DNA from: Norana najaformis
Taxonomy: Eukaryota; Annelida; Clitellata; Crassiclitellata; Hormogastridae
Direction: 5' to 3'
Assembly: GCA_964023275.1 (NCBI GenBank)
Contig: OZ029916.1
Location: 13,384,607 to 13,448,606 of the forward strand
DNA: 64,000 nt
The notes under the pieces were generated by a model. It saw only the letters and a program-made list of their open reading frames with translations. It searched no databases and was not told the DNA's origin. A program made the translations under genes and the position numbers. Positions 23,191 to 34,485 of the stretch are shown here, one piece after another. The stretch's first letter is position 1. Every line of letters begins with the position of its first letter.

Positions 23191-25227
23191 TACGGTGGCC
23201 CTTATTTATATGGCGAAAATTAACTGCAAAGCAATATTAAGTCTCACCCTTTCAAGATGTTCCTTATTATAAAAAATACTATGTGCAAATTTTGAATGAA
23301 AAATTTTAACATTTACTAATATTTACAGGTACCTCAACAACCCCTAATGTTTAGCCGTATAGCATAAATGGCAGAATTCAAAAATGTTTGCCATCAATTT
23401 GACTAAACCATGCAAGAAATCAAGCCGCAATGAAAACTCCTATTTTAGTGTTTAGCACTGTTTATTTAACAGTCTTGAACTGATACAGAACAGTTTTAAA
23501 AATCAAACTACTGTATATTGAATGCATAGTATACAGTATGATTTTATGATTTCTTCAGTATCATTAATTTTCTCGCCTCGCGAAAGTTTTCCTGACTCTG
23601 TTCAATAACTTGAAGCATATACTGCAACTGTTCTTCACTCTTAAAGTGCCTTGACTGTGCCGTGTCTTGGATCATGGTGACCCCTCGCTCTGCATGATCA
23701 TTGGTGACTGCTAGTGTGCTGATGATTGCCTCTGCAGCCTTGAACTCATCCATACTGTTCCATGTATCAGGGTATTCGGTTAGGTATCCAACCGGCAAGC
23801 CCAGCATGCATTTCTGCTCCACACTGTCACGAAATCAATAAGTCTTCTGTTGTACCATCACCAAGTCCACCTCTATTCATTTCAATGGGTCGTTTGCTCC
23901 TTCTTTCTCTGTTGATGTTTCCAGCTTGGCCCATTTTGTGGTCAAGTCCACCTCCAGATCAAAGAGGCTTAGAAGGATCAAATCCTCAGAAAGGCACCAT
24001 AGGTGACCGGCTAGCTTGTGTGAAGCAGCTGCACCGATATCACGATCAAGGCAAGCAACAAGTTGCTGCAGGAAGAGCAGATCATTCCTAGCAGCTTTGG
24101 AAGTCACAGGTGCCAGGAACCAGCACTCGATGTAAAGTTTTGTGAGAAATATGTTCACATGTAGTAGAGCCTGAGATTCTCTGGCCAACAGTTTGAACTG
24201 CTCTCTAAAATAACTTTCTCCAAAGCGGCGTCTTTCTGAAGTTGGGATTGCTCTTGCCTCCTTTGCAGTGTCTCCTCTTTCTCCATCTGCTTCTGCTCTT
24301 GTTGGAGCAGTGCCTTGTTGATGCCTGTCATGTAGCCCGGTTGTCCTTTTTTCCATGGTGATTCAAGGAAGAGCTTGTCTTCTTGATTCTCAATGAGCTC
24401 CATGGCGTTAGCATGCACAATGTCAAACACTTCCCCCATCCTGTCTAAAAACGTACCTTCTTTGGCTGTTTGAGTCTGGGACTGATGACTCTTGTTCTTC
24501 TTCAGCCCGTGCCATTAATAGTTGCCTGAACTTCTTGATCGAGTGTTGGCAATGTTTGGTTGGAATTCTAGCGAAGGAACAGAAATCGTCGACTCTGTAT
24601 GGCGTGGGTTGCTGCCGTTCGGATATCCTCTTTCAGTACACGGTGGCAATGCATTAAGTGGCCAAGGATCTGCTTCTCCGATGGTAGTTTAACGGCAGTT
24701 TACTTCCTTCTATCTCTTCTGCAGGGTTAACTAGGTAATCTTGTGAACGCGCTGCCATCTTCTTCTGCTCCTATCATCTTCTTTGTCTGCTGCTCCAACT
24801 GTTCTTGGTAGGTGGGTGCCGTCTTCGATAGTCTTCTTCAGCTCTCTTCATCTTTTTTGACCCTGACTGTCTCTCAGTGAGAGGATGTTCATCTCATCTG
24901 TTGTGGCTAGTTAACCGTCTTATATAGGAAGTCAGTCGCATGTGCAAAAGACCTGTGTGCAAAAGGACACGTATGCAAAAGAGCCGTGTGCAACTGTGAA
25001 TTGTGCAAAGGACTCAAGTCCAAAGAACCACGTCCAATAGAGCCGTGTGCACTGTGCAGAAAAATTTATGAAAGTTCATACATAATAAACTTTGGACCCT
25101 GAAAGCAAAGCTCTAAATGCAGATCGATCTGCTTCAAATTTTACACAAAATGTTTGTTACTAAAATGAAACCATTTGAGGGGTGAGAGTTACAAATTTTG
25201 AAAATTAGAAAATTAGGGCCACCCTAC
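23191..25227 (-). mobile_element. hAT-like element, copy 2, with terminal repeats and 8-bp TSD
   Basis: The element is 2037 bp. The left end TACGGTGGCCCTTATTTA is mirrored at the right by AAATTAGGGCCACCCTA, and CTATCTGC is directly repeated at 23183-23190 and 25228-25235. Inverted ends starting TA/GG plus an 8-bp duplication are the hAT signature. A TATATAAG box at 24919-24926 lies upstream of the coding remnant. Near 24940-25060 a short unit, GTGTGCAAAAG and variants, repeats five to six times in degenerate form. The sequence at 25061-25220 matches the 5' end of copy 3 (43633-43765). Confidence 0.9.
23544..24880 (-). pseudogene. Transposase-like gene of hAT-like copy 2
   Basis: From 5' to 3' it reads: an N-terminal stretch (KLPSEKQILGHLMHCHRVLK near 24690), MGEVFDIVHANAMELIENQE and PWKKGQPGYMTGINKALL (24440 on), IFLTKLYIECWFLAPVTSKA and GHLWCLSEDLILLSLFDLEV (24150 to 23920), then LPVGYLTEYPDTWNSMDEFK and AVTNDHAERGVTMIQDTAQS near 23700. 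The last motif has the place and look of the hAT C-terminal Glu block. The middle part with the DTTxxNTG and CxHH motifs is deleted. Stops and frameshifts separate at least four frames, so it is dead. I know these sequences only as an 'uncharacterized protein' family. Confidence 0.75.
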
Positions 25228-25385
25228 TATCTGCAAACAGCTTGATTTTGATAAATAAGCAGACAAATTTGATTATGTCAATATGTGGTGCCAGGAGATG
25301 ACTTGGCTGGCTTACTGGTTCTCAAAGAAGCACTCTGCTTTATCTTTTCATTTTTGCTTGTATCTCTGACAAAGCAACGGAAAGT

Positions 25386-25519
25386 ATAGTGCGGACGTGT
25401 TAATACAGACTACCAAGCAAACACCTTGATTGTCTCAGTCTTGGGGCAGGATGTCACAGGTCTTAGTGGGGTCCCTCAGTTCTGCATGTTAAGAGGGCCA
25501 TGCTGAAATACAGTAGTGT
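25386..25519. mobile_element. Possible short Tigger-type MITE
   Basis: TAGTGCGGACGTGTTAATAC near 25387 closely resembles the right-hand terminal repeat of the 466-1049 MITE. The far end, near CAGTAGTG at about 25512, is only a rough inverse match. Confidence 0.3.
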
Positions 25520-25544
25520 ATGTTTTATGTTAAATCTTAGTGTG

Positions 25545-25815
25545 GTGGGAAAGCTCAGAGACATAAGCCATCTGATGTGAAGGCACCTGCACTGTAGGTG
25601 CTACCAGACAATTTGTCCGAGCTCCTGCCTGGGGAAGAGCTGAGCTGCTAGGTTTGAGGAGGGGCGCTTAAAGCCAGAGGCTAGTCAGCAACTGTTATGG
25701 CGCAATGAGACAGCTGTTACAGCGTACACAGGCTGTCCAATGTAATGACAACCAGATTGAATATCAGCCTGTGCAGCGTGTGTACTGATAGAAGTCTTTA
25801 GATTAGATTAATTAA
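25545..25815 (+). mobile_element. Possible SINE or LINE 3' scrap
   Basis: This is a GC-richer non-coding block ending in TTAGATTAGATTA, the same tail as LINE fragments at 26125 and 62010. I could not find A and B boxes, so the class is uncertain. Confidence 0.25.
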
Positions 25816-25825
25816 CTTCCGCACT

Positions 25826-26140
25826 TTGGTCTCCTCATTGCTGGGCCATAGCACCCTTCGCTCGGCCACTCAGGATCTCCTGTTTATCCCTCAAATGCGC
25901 ACCGCTACTGCCCAGTCCAGGAGCTTTGCCTACATTGGTCCCACTTGCTGGAATCGTCTCCCTCGAGAATTGCGACTTCAGCTCCTTTCTCTCCCCCTCT
26001 CAGTGTTCCGCAGGTGCCTGAAGGGCAAACAGTGATTTTATTTGTTCGGGTCGGAAGCACCCCTGTTGAGTTTATCCTCTAAGAGGCACTTTATAAATCT
26101 CAAACTACAATTACAAATTAATTATTAGATTAGATTATAG
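25826..26140 (+). mobile_element. CR1/L2-like LINE, C-terminal end and tail
   Basis: It reads RSATQDLLFIPQMRTATAQS and SFAYIGPTCWNRLPRELRLQ, the last part of ORF2, close to the 55240-55460 copy (RSAVRGDLLAPSVRTATAQR). The stop is followed by a short 3' region (GGCACTTTATAAATCTC) like that copy's, and a TTAGATTAGATTA tail. Confidence 0.75.
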
Positions 26141-26945
26141 AAAACATGTACATTTATATTCTACATTTAATATATGAATTGACATAGTGTCCACAGAGTT
26201 TACATTCTAAGAGTCATGCTTAATTAAAGTTAGGTTCATCTAGTTAGCATAGAGGTTTACAAAGTATAATGTTATTGTCTTCTATTTCTATCTTTTAGTT
26301 CTATTTCTCTTTACAAAATCGATCATTTTGCATAAGTGTACAATTTTGGTACAATCCATAGGCCTACAATCAGCCGAGTCATAATGCTAGCAATCACCCG
26401 GTGGCAGCAGCATTTAGCTCTTTCTTGGGCAATGCTATCTCCACACCAGGCTTTACAAAACTGTGTAAATGTAAAAGGTAAATGTACATGGTTTTATATA
26501 GCGACCGTACGACCTCGACCCTGCTCTTTTTTTCAATGAACTAACTGGGTGACAGTCTTCACCACTGCTGACAATTTGAATGGGCACCACGCAATTTAAG
26601 GTCTCTGTGCACGGATCGTGATAGCTGTGTCTTTATTTCTCTCCAATCCACCTTCTCCAAACTACATTCCGCATAAATCTGCACAGCTTTGTTTATTTTT
26701 ACCCAACTTCATTGAATTTCCCTTGGCATTACAAAGATCTATAGGAATTTTGGCTTCAGGTGTCGCCATTATGTAATGAATCTGCAGTTCTCAGCTAGTT
26801 TTCCAACAATAGGATATGAGTGCTGTTGCTATACTCTGCCGTTATGAATTTAAGGCATACCAAACATATCTACAGTAAGCAGTTGTAGTGTGACTAAGCA
26901 TGGCAGTCCTACCAAAACAGTAATGAAAAGGAAATAAGCTGTTTA
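26141..26945. other. Intron sequence, no feature seen
   Basis: No coding similarity, repeat boundary or RNA gene is recognised here. Confidence 0.45.
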
Positions 26946-26946
26946 A

Positions 26947-27340
26947 AGCAGTGGTTCCCAAACATTTTGCACCAAGGGCCAAAATAAGCCATTGTGTAAC
27001 TCCCCGCAGGCAACTGTCTTCATTACAAAAAAGTTTTCCAAAGAATAGATAAAATTAAGTAAAAGGTCTTCAAATATCAAAACAAAATAATGTTGCATGA
27101 TTCAATACCCGACACGTAAACGCCCAGCAATTATTGATGCTTAGAAGCCAGGCTGTCAATGTCCGACTGAAGAGATGTCATGGCTAAAGTCATAAGCGCA
27201 GCTTAATTGTTATCAGTGAGCCTGGATCGCTGTTTATTTTTATAAGTTTCATAGCAGAAAATGATTGTTTGCACCAGTATGTGGAACCGAAATGACATAT
27301 CAATCGTTGGTCAAATGAAAGCATATATTTAAACTGTTTA
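26947..27340 (+). mobile_element. hAT (Charlie-type) end fragment
   Basis: CAGTGGTTCCCAAACATTTT at 26947 is the typical Charlie-type hAT terminus (CAGnGGTTCTCAAnCTTTT). The following few hundred bases have no clear reading frame and no partner end was found. Confidence 0.5.
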
Positions 27341-27360
27341 ACTGACAATATTGCCAAAAT

Positions 27361-27975
27361 GAAATCATGTGCTCAGCAGAAGGTGTGCCCGGAAGTTCCA
27401 TGAACTTGCTTCTTAAAACAGAATTGCCCTTCCAAGTCTATCACTTCATGCTGAAGGTTTTGTTCCAGCTGGCAGACCCTATTATCTGGAAAGACAAATG
27501 GACTTGTCATGGCTGGTTGGTACAATTCCGGGTGGTATGCAAGTCTCCAATGGTCAGTGACTCTAGTGAGCAGCAATCCAATTTTGTGTACGGTGATGTT
27601 ATGGAGGGACAAAAGGCAAAGAAGTGGCACTGTCATTTAAGTAAAAAGACTCAAAATTATCTCAAATTCTGTGTGGCATGGTAGATCTCAAAGCCTGGCA
27701 TATCCTGGTAAAGTTATGTCGTTCACTAACTATCGCAGAAGCATTTTTATAATTCCCAGGAGTAGAAGAAGAGTGAGAAATCGGCATGGATGTCCACTTT
27801 GTTTACAACCGGGCATTGCCACCTTAGCACTTGGAGCACTGCAGTCCAATGATTTAGTCCAATGTTTAGCTTCTGTGATGATCTTATTCTGCAATTCTCG
27901 TTATAAAATTATGAAAATATGCCAAACGCTGAAGAATCCCTTTATCTCTTCATAAATCCATGGTAAAAGTTTTTC
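27361..27975 (-). mobile_element. piggyBac fragment 'B'
   Basis: On the minus strand it aligns with copies A and C. The block around 27660-27700 gives DMPGFEIYHATQN, corresponding to NILAMPGLRSIMTRNK in element D, and the AT-rich leader matches at 27860-27970. Both terminal ends are missing, so it is a truncated relic. Confidence 0.65.
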
Positions 27976-28199
27976 CATTATCCAGTAAAATTCTGGCAAT
28001 CGTGTGGATGATAATGGAACGTGTGCTACAGAAATATGCTGAAAAATCTCAGAACCTGCGTATTACATTTCCTCACACAGGTCTGTTTTTCCTTAGTAGC
28101 ATTTACAGCATCCTTAATGTAGACCTGTTGACTTCATTAAAAAATATAAACAGAAATATGCAAACAATAGAAATGCTAAATACACAGTAAATCATTGAA

Positions 28200-28760
28200 A
28201 CTTTAAAAAAATATAAAATGTAAGCTATAAAATACATTAACACTACTGTTTTAAAAGAATATTTTCAAGTAAGATTCACATAACAAGTCCATGCAGTTTA
28301 TTAGACTATATATCATGCACCAAGGATCTAGTGACGTAAAACTGCCACAATGACTCGTTAACAGCAACTTTACACTGGGTTTTATTCAATGGAGAAGGAA
28401 CATCAACACTTGCCATCTGCCTTCATGATATTAGGCCTGATGATCAGAAGCTATGTAAGGTTCTAAAAATTTCTATATACCAATTATAGGTATGTCTATA
28501 AATACACACGTATGTGAAATAGTGATAGCATGGCAGTACAAATATACATATCAAAAAAGAAGAAAATGCCGGTACAGTGCATTGCTGCACGTACTTGTAT
28601 TGCCCTTTGCTACACAAATGAGTCAGCTACTAGGTAGCGCCAGTCTATATAGCACTCGTTAATGACTGCTGCTGCGTGATAACTGGGTTTCATTTGGAGG
28701 CATGACAGCTCTGCATGTTAACTGAATTAGCACGTTAATGGAACATGCATTACCGGACCT
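28200..28760. mobile_element. Possible Tigger derivative fragment
   Basis: GACTATATATCATGC near 28300 also occurs near the left end of the Tigger at 35414-37721, and CACTCGTTAATGACTGC and AGCACGTTAATGG near 28640-28735 resemble its sub-terminal motifs. The limits are not clear. Confidence 0.35.
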
Positions 28761-28845
28761 TTACTTTTTACTTCAGTTTTCAAAAAGGCCTTACATTATT
28801 GAGTCTAATAGTTTCTAATTTGGTCTAGAAGAGATCTGAACTTAC

Positions 28846-28922
28846 TGAAATTAGTTGTTTCCACTGCTTCCAATTCATCCAGCAACAAATTTAGTTGCTT
28901 TTCCAGAGGCAAATTGTTCCAA
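28846..28922 (-). CDS. BRPF1: BRPF exon 9: LPLEKQLNLLLDELEAV helix
   Basis: This short exon of 77 nt follows acceptor CTCTGGAG and ends at a strong donor TTTCA|GTAAGT. It encodes WNNLPLEKQLNLLLDELEAV and ETTNFS, matching vertebrate [20 protein letters not shown]. This conserved amphipathic helix lies between the bromodomain and the basic KKE-LRRKL helix of exon 10. Its exit phase (one base) joins exon 10 exactly, completing Ser. Confidence 0.88.
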
Positions 28923-29189
28923 GCTCCAGAGAAGAAAAATGTTGAGTCTGGAAACAGAAAAACAGCATGCACCAGTATGGTTCTATGAGTTCATTGGACT
29001 GTATTGTTTGGTTATTGATCTTCAAAGATAAAGTTAAGGAGACTTGATTCTCAACTGTCAATTACCATTTTAGGTGACACCACAGTAACAAAACAGTGCA
29101 AAAGAGACTGGCATTAAAACCACAGCACATCAGCAAAAGCCACAACACAAAAGCAAGCAACAATACAGCACAAGACAAAACTGCACCCA

Positions 29190-29449
29190 GAGAAAAAAAC
29201 AGGAAGGCTTGCAAGTTTAGAAAATGGGATTTTTCGTTTTGACATATAAATAGCTTCTGTACAGGAAGAAAGATTGATGTTGTGTTCATCTGTTATTGGC
29301 AAGGATCCAAAAGCGAATAGTCTTCTTCCAGTAACTTGGTGGTGAGCAGTGCTACAGTTCAGCGGCTTAATCTTTGGGGGACTAATGCCTTCTTTATAGC
29401 TCAAGGATCCAGATTTGTCTGAATTATAACAAAGTGTACTTTTTGTATT
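29190..29449 (-). CDS. Possible extra or alternative BRPF exon (unproven)
   Basis: A block of open minus-strand sequence lies between BRPF exons 8 and 9. It follows a plausible acceptor (TTAATATGCAG) and reads NTKSTLCYNSDKSGSLSYKE and onwards for about 86 codons with unremarkable, non-repetitive composition. No strong donor is seen; GG|GTGCAG would give the phase exon 9 needs but is weak. It resembles no domain that I know. It could be an alternative exon, an old transposon scrap, or chance. Confidence 0.25.
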
Positions 29450-29616
29450 CTGCATATTAATTAAATGTGTATTGCATTTACAGCAACAACTGCAATACAA
29501 CACCTTCAAAAGTCCCTAATTCGCTCATGTGGTCAACCCATTTACAAGCTGCACCTTATTCAATCTTTTGGCTCTCCAGTTGCTGCCCACTTGACTGTCC
29601 GTTTAGCAAATGGGTC

Positions 29617-30290
29617 GATCATTCCAAGTCAAATCAACCAGCGGTGTACACCACACCATCTTGGATTTTAATGAAATTCTACACACAACCCAGATGGTGA
29701 TACTATACTGTATAAATTTGTTTGTAACAGTACAAGACTATGCCTATAGGATATGTTAGGCCGATATGGATAATTTTGTAATACCAAAATGTTAATGTTG
29801 ACAGTAAATGATGCAGCTGAATTTCGAATTTTGGTGCATGAATCACCACACAAAGGGCTTATTGTGGTGCAAATTGCATGATGGTATCTTGATCCTATCC
29901 ACAAAACCATGTTAGTGAAGTTCATGATATTATCATATTTGCAAACTTTTACTGCAAATTACCTGTCCTGTAGATCAACATCCCCTTCTCAGAATTGACT
30001 GGAATTGACTCCACATGTTCATCATACCAAGGGTTAATTCTGATGTAAATTGCATGGTGGCGTCTTGATGCTATACCCAGAACCATGTCAGTGAAATTCA
30101 TGATTTTACTGCATTCATGAATTTTTACTGCAGATTACCCACGCTGTAGCATCAACACCCCCTTCCCAGAATCAGTTGGAACTGATTCCACATGCTCATC
30201 ATACTAAGGGCTAATTGTGGTGTAAATTACATGTCACATGTCTTGAACCTATCCCCAGAACTAAGTCAGTGAAGTTCATGAGAACCAAAT
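29617..30290 (+). mobile_element. Fragment related to the 41-42.5 kb fold-back element
   Basis: It begins GATCATTCCAAGTCAAATCA, close to the terminus of the fold-back element (GGGTCATTCCATATCAAATC), and 29750-29960 matches that element's interior (41790-41970) in reverse. From 29855 it turns into 2.6 tandem copies of a unit of about 175-183 bp (starts near 29855, 30038 and 30210; each holds GGTGCAAATTGCATG-like and AGTGAAGTTCATG blocks). Confidence 0.65.
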
Positions 30291-30569
30291 GCCCGTGTTT
30301 AATAAACTCTTTATAAACCTAAAGGACAATCTATATAGTTTTACTTTAAAAGTCTAATCTTTGAAAAAGCACAAATTGTTTGTAACAGTGTTGCCAAAAC
30401 TTAGTTTTCAGCAAGTGTTAGAAGAGACAGCATTTCTTCAAACAAAGTAGCAACATCCTGAATTAAGTTAACAGTAACTGAATAGATGACAGCTCTAGAA
30501 AAAAAGTTTTAAGCAAAATGATTCAAGCGCTTAACAGAAAATAGCTCAATATTAGATGCTCATTCTGTT

Positions 30570-30601
30570 ATTATTATTATTATTATCATTTTTATTATTA
30601 T
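30570..30601. repeat. (TTA)n microsatellite
   Basis: An imperfect run of TTA/TTATTA units, interrupted once by CATTTT. Confidence 0.85.
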
Positions 30602-30799
30602 GTTGCATTTAGTATGTGAGCAAGGTCAATAAATCTGAGGCACAAAGTAACTGTGAGTGAAGGACGTCTTGCTCAAGGTTCCAACACTCACCATGTTAAA
30701 GCAGCTTTTGTAAAATGAAAGCTGCTTTAAAAGGACAAAACTGTAAAATAACTCTTGATAGAATAAGCCATAAGAATTATAACAAGATTCACAGCCTAC

Positions 30800-30920
30800 T
30801 TTGATTTTCCGATGTTGTTAAAACATTCTGAGGTGGTCGATCTAGAAGATGAAGCCCTGTATATGGATCGTAACCAACAGCTGCTTCTGCCTTTTGCGCA
30901 TCCTGAATAATGGACTGGCC
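30800..30920 (-). CDS. BRPF1: BRPF exon 8: post-bromodomain segment
   Basis: The exon starts after acceptor TTTTACAG with GQSIIQDAQKAEAAVGYDPY, then TGLHLLDRPPQNVLTT, aligning with the vertebrate post-bromodomain stretch ([22 protein letters not shown]). The end is uncertain. Donor AAA|GTAGGC at 30800 leaves one extra base, while the next exon needs two. A second donor GCT|GTGAAT, ending the exon at 30793, restores phase and gives SENQSRL joined to WNNLPLEKQL. Alternatively a further exon lies between; see the candidate at 29190-29449. Confidence 0.85.
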
Positions 30921-31689
30921 CTGTAAAATATCGAATCAAGTGAATAAAAGGCTTTGTTAGATTTACAAAACATGCTGGATCCATGACTTATCCATGATTT
31001 CATGTTAGATTTATTGTTAGAATTATCTAGTTTTTTTAGTTTTTTCATCTGCTTCACGAAGGAAGCATGTGCTACATTTATTATGCCTTTCAGAGATTCT
31101 GAAATCTTTGAACCAGCCAGGCCTAAAAACAGGCCAAAAATGTTTTACAATAACCTGACTGACTGAAAAACCAGCCAGATGACATTTGAATATAACCTCT
31201 GCTGGCTTTTTTGGACCAAGCATACATTTTAAACAGTGCACACCATTCTACTTTCTGCTAAAAAGTTATGTTGAATCAGCAGATGAAACAGTCTAAAAAG
31301 GCACCTAAGAGGGTGCCTGGTCAGTGTCCAAAGCCATCAAGTGTCACATCAAGTACATGGGAGGAAGTGACCACAATGGCCAAGTTACCAAACACTGTCA
31401 CATACACCATCATTACAAGCTGCCAAACAAGTTCATCGTCAAGTTCTTTATGTCAGCTAAACATAACGTCTATGCAACAGGGTACTAAACAAACAACACA
31501 GAATCATTAGACTATGCACTACATGTTCCTCAACAAAAAGTTTCATGAACTGGTTGGTCTTGTAGCAAAAATACAAGAAATCACTGGTTCAGCACATATC
31601 AATTGTCTTCATAAGACCTTTAAAACATTTCCTGAGTAAGATGACCTAAACAAAAACCTGAAAAAACTCCCCAAAACCCAGGGTTATGG

Positions 31690-32060
31690 TAATTTTTGCA
31701 TCACAGGCAAAGTTTAAATCAGTCGATCTATCTCTGTTCCATGCTCAGCCATCACACCAACAAATATTGCACTCAATCAATTGACACTATCACTCTTGTT
31801 GTCCCTTGTACTAGAAAAGTGTTGGGTTCTAAAACTTTCCTGGTTGCTAGTCCATGGCTCTGGAATTTGCTGTCAGGCTCTGTCAGTTCTGTGAAGTCAT
31901 TCAGGTAGCCTATCTTCTGGTTTCTCTGACCTGTCAGAATTTGACCTGGGTTCTTCAAAGGATTATGATTTTCATTATGATTTCACCTGAAGCAAGCACT
32001 GACTGATGCCTTGGGCATCACGATAATGGTGCTACACAAGTCCTTATATTAGATACATAT
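31690..32060 (+). mobile_element. CR1-like LINE, C-terminal end and 3' region
   Basis: It reads ITLVVPCTRKVLGSKTFLVA and SPWLWNLLSGSVSSVKSF, the usual CR1 C-terminal block (LxVPRTRTxxGxRAFSVAAP). The 3' region shares GGTTTCTCTGAC and a CATT...GGCATCACGA block with 61875-62000. Confidence 0.65.
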
Positions 32061-32314
32061 ATGTGTGTGTGTGTGTTCATACATTATGTACTTATAAAAC
32101 TGTTCATAAAACACTCTAGAAGATTACTACTATGATGCTGTATAAATTGTATTTAGAATGATGGTTTTGTGTTCAATGTAAAACCTAGAAATTAAATGTA
32201 ATATTACTGTGTACCAGCTCCTGTATATATATTTTGACATTTATCTATCAGCATTTCCAAAATCTTGGTAATACAGTGTCATATGATGCCTTTTCAGCAG
32301 CTCCATTATCTTAT

Positions 32315-33681
32315 CCTTTTGCATGCCACAGGTGCAAAATCGAGAACTTCCCACATGTGCCATAGGCACAAAATTGCAACATTATAGGGGCACTTACTAA
32401 AACATTTTAAAGTTAGGGAACCATTGTTCGTCACATGTAAATATGTTAACTGTTAATTAGAGCAGTAAATAGGCTACAATTTTCCCATTGGTTATATATA
32501 CAAACATGGAACAATTGTGGATATATTAGACCTGAAAGTCCAAGATCCATTTTGTTTTCTAATTGTGGTTTATGACTGCAATGGCAAACGAAGACAAAAT
32601 TAGGCATATGATTTTTAGTAATTTGGAGTCATAAGAACAGTTAATTTTGAAGGATTTTACACAATTATGGGAAGGAACTACAGTACTGTAAGTACCATTC
32701 AAACCAACAATTTGTAGGACTTTTTCAAGTCATAATGATGACGATACCTGCAGCAATGTTGGCCATCACTGCGTCACCAAGACTAGGGTTTGACAGCCTC
32801 TGACAAAGGTCGGTGGAAAAATTTCACATAAAGGGTTGATCCGCTAGCTGATACAATAGATTTGTCAGCGTTTAATACATATTTTCATAGTTTTATGATA
32901 AGAATCACTGGCCAAGGTCATCCCTGAAGCTAACTGAGAATTTGATAATTGTCCAGCAAACACTGCTCTTTGAGCATTAAGCTAGCAATCGCTGGATGTA
33001 AACAAAAAAGATATAAGATACAAATTTAGGGCTTAGTAAAATGCCTTTGTGATAGTTTCCTGGACAACATAATTTATCTGAAGATGCATGGCTTGAGATC
33101 TATCATGCCACACAAAAAGTTAGAGTTAATTTTGATGTTTTTTCATCTAAATAACAATGCCACTTCTCTGCCCTCTGCCCTGCCAAAACATAACCATATG
33201 TGAAGTTTGACTGCTCCTATCTTTAAATAATGACTCTTGGAGATTTGCATAGCATCCAGATTGTGAAGTGCATGTTGAAGAAAACAATGGTGCATTCTAA
33301 AATGGTGGTTTCACATACCAAAACAGTGAAGACAAAGACAGTCACCTAAACTCTAGTTTAAACTGTGGCCTAATACTAACTGAAGAAACACTATATATTA
33401 CAATAGTAACATATATTTATTTAAAACATCAGCAAAATGAAAAAAGAAACATTTATGCAGCACCAATTAACTTGTCAAGTCTAAAAAATACAAGCATGGA
33501 CAAACACTTTCATGGCACTGGATTGTTCAAACTTCATTTCTAAACAAATGTCATGTTTACACATCTTCAGTGATTGAAGATATAATGTCTTTACCCTTAT
33601 GGAGTGAAATGAACTTAAATCCCAAAAAATATCTGGCCAGGGCCAGAACAAGGACTAAAAATATCTGGCAAGCAAAAAGGG
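32315..33681 (+). mobile_element. piggyBac element 'C', internally deleted
   Basis: The left end CCTTTTGCATGCCACAGG follows TTAT (32311-32314, one change from TTAA), and the right end, the inverse of CCCTTTTTGCTTGCCAGATA, precedes TTAA (33682-33685). A leader start (MANEDKIRHMIFSNLES) lies near 32582 and remnants of the transposase middle lie near 32820-33290. It is about 1.37 kb, full of stops, and the best template for recognising copy A. Confidence 0.8.
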
Positions 33682-33859
33682 TTAATGTTCTCCTTAATGA
33701 CTGTTATAATTTTGTCTTCACTGCTATGGATGGGTGAACAAAAATGCCAATTTCTTCCCAGACTGTTGTTTTGCACCAAAGCCTTCCTTTTTATGCATTA
33801 CAACTGGCATGATCAATACCGCACTAGAGAAAGCTTCTGTGGAATGGAATGCTACTCAC

Positions 33860-34048
33860 CTGGTCACGAAGCCTGACAGCAGCAGAATAGTAAATGGTCC
33901 CTTTGGCATTGTACGTCATACAGTTGCTGATGATGAGGTCAAAGTCTGATTTAAAGTGGTCAACAGTCTGATACTGATGAGCTTCTACCTTCAGTCTCAT
34001 CGTAGAGAAATCCATTGGACGATGAATGTGATCCAAATAGTCAGGAAC
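33860..34048 (-). CDS. BRPF1: BRPF exon 7: core of bromodomain (acetyl-lysine pocket)
   Basis: This exon has 63 codons with acceptor GATTTTAG and donor CAG|GTGAGT. It begins [20 protein letters not shown] and continues through the BC loop [20 protein letters not shown]. The Asn that hydrogen-bonds acetyl-lysine in all functional bromodomains is present in MTYNAKGT, and the preceding Tyr is also conserved. The sequence parallels vertebrate YLDHIKKPMDFFTM and [20 protein letters not shown], so it is likely an active reader. Confidence 0.97.
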
Positions 34049-34485
34049 CTAAAATCAAATCCTCATATGAATAATTTCAATTGTACAGCCTGTTCAGAAC
34101 CAAAAAGCAGAACAAGAAATGAGACTGAAACATCTTATCCTTTAAGAACTCTGCTATGGTGCAAACTACTTGATTGTTTTATATCAGATATGTGCAATAA
34201 TGATGCACATTATAAGGAGTTTCTGGTTTATTTCAGCATCATAAAATTCACAAACAGCCATAGAATCATACAACGCATCATATATCAATACCTGGTTGCA
34301 ACTGAAACCTTAAACAAGAGACTCTGAAGAACATTTAATGGACCTAATGCTGTTCACTGGCTTCTGAATATTTCTGCCTCTCAACAGGTAAAACAAATCA
34401 CTTGATAAAGAGATCTAAAACCATCAAAAACGGGATTAAAATATGAAAGCTGGAAAAATGAAAGCTGAAAATAGCTATGACTTAC

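Noticed and set aside
24940-25060. CRISPR-like spaced repeats
   Set aside because: The units are short, degenerate and without spacers of constant length, and the genome is eukaryotic.
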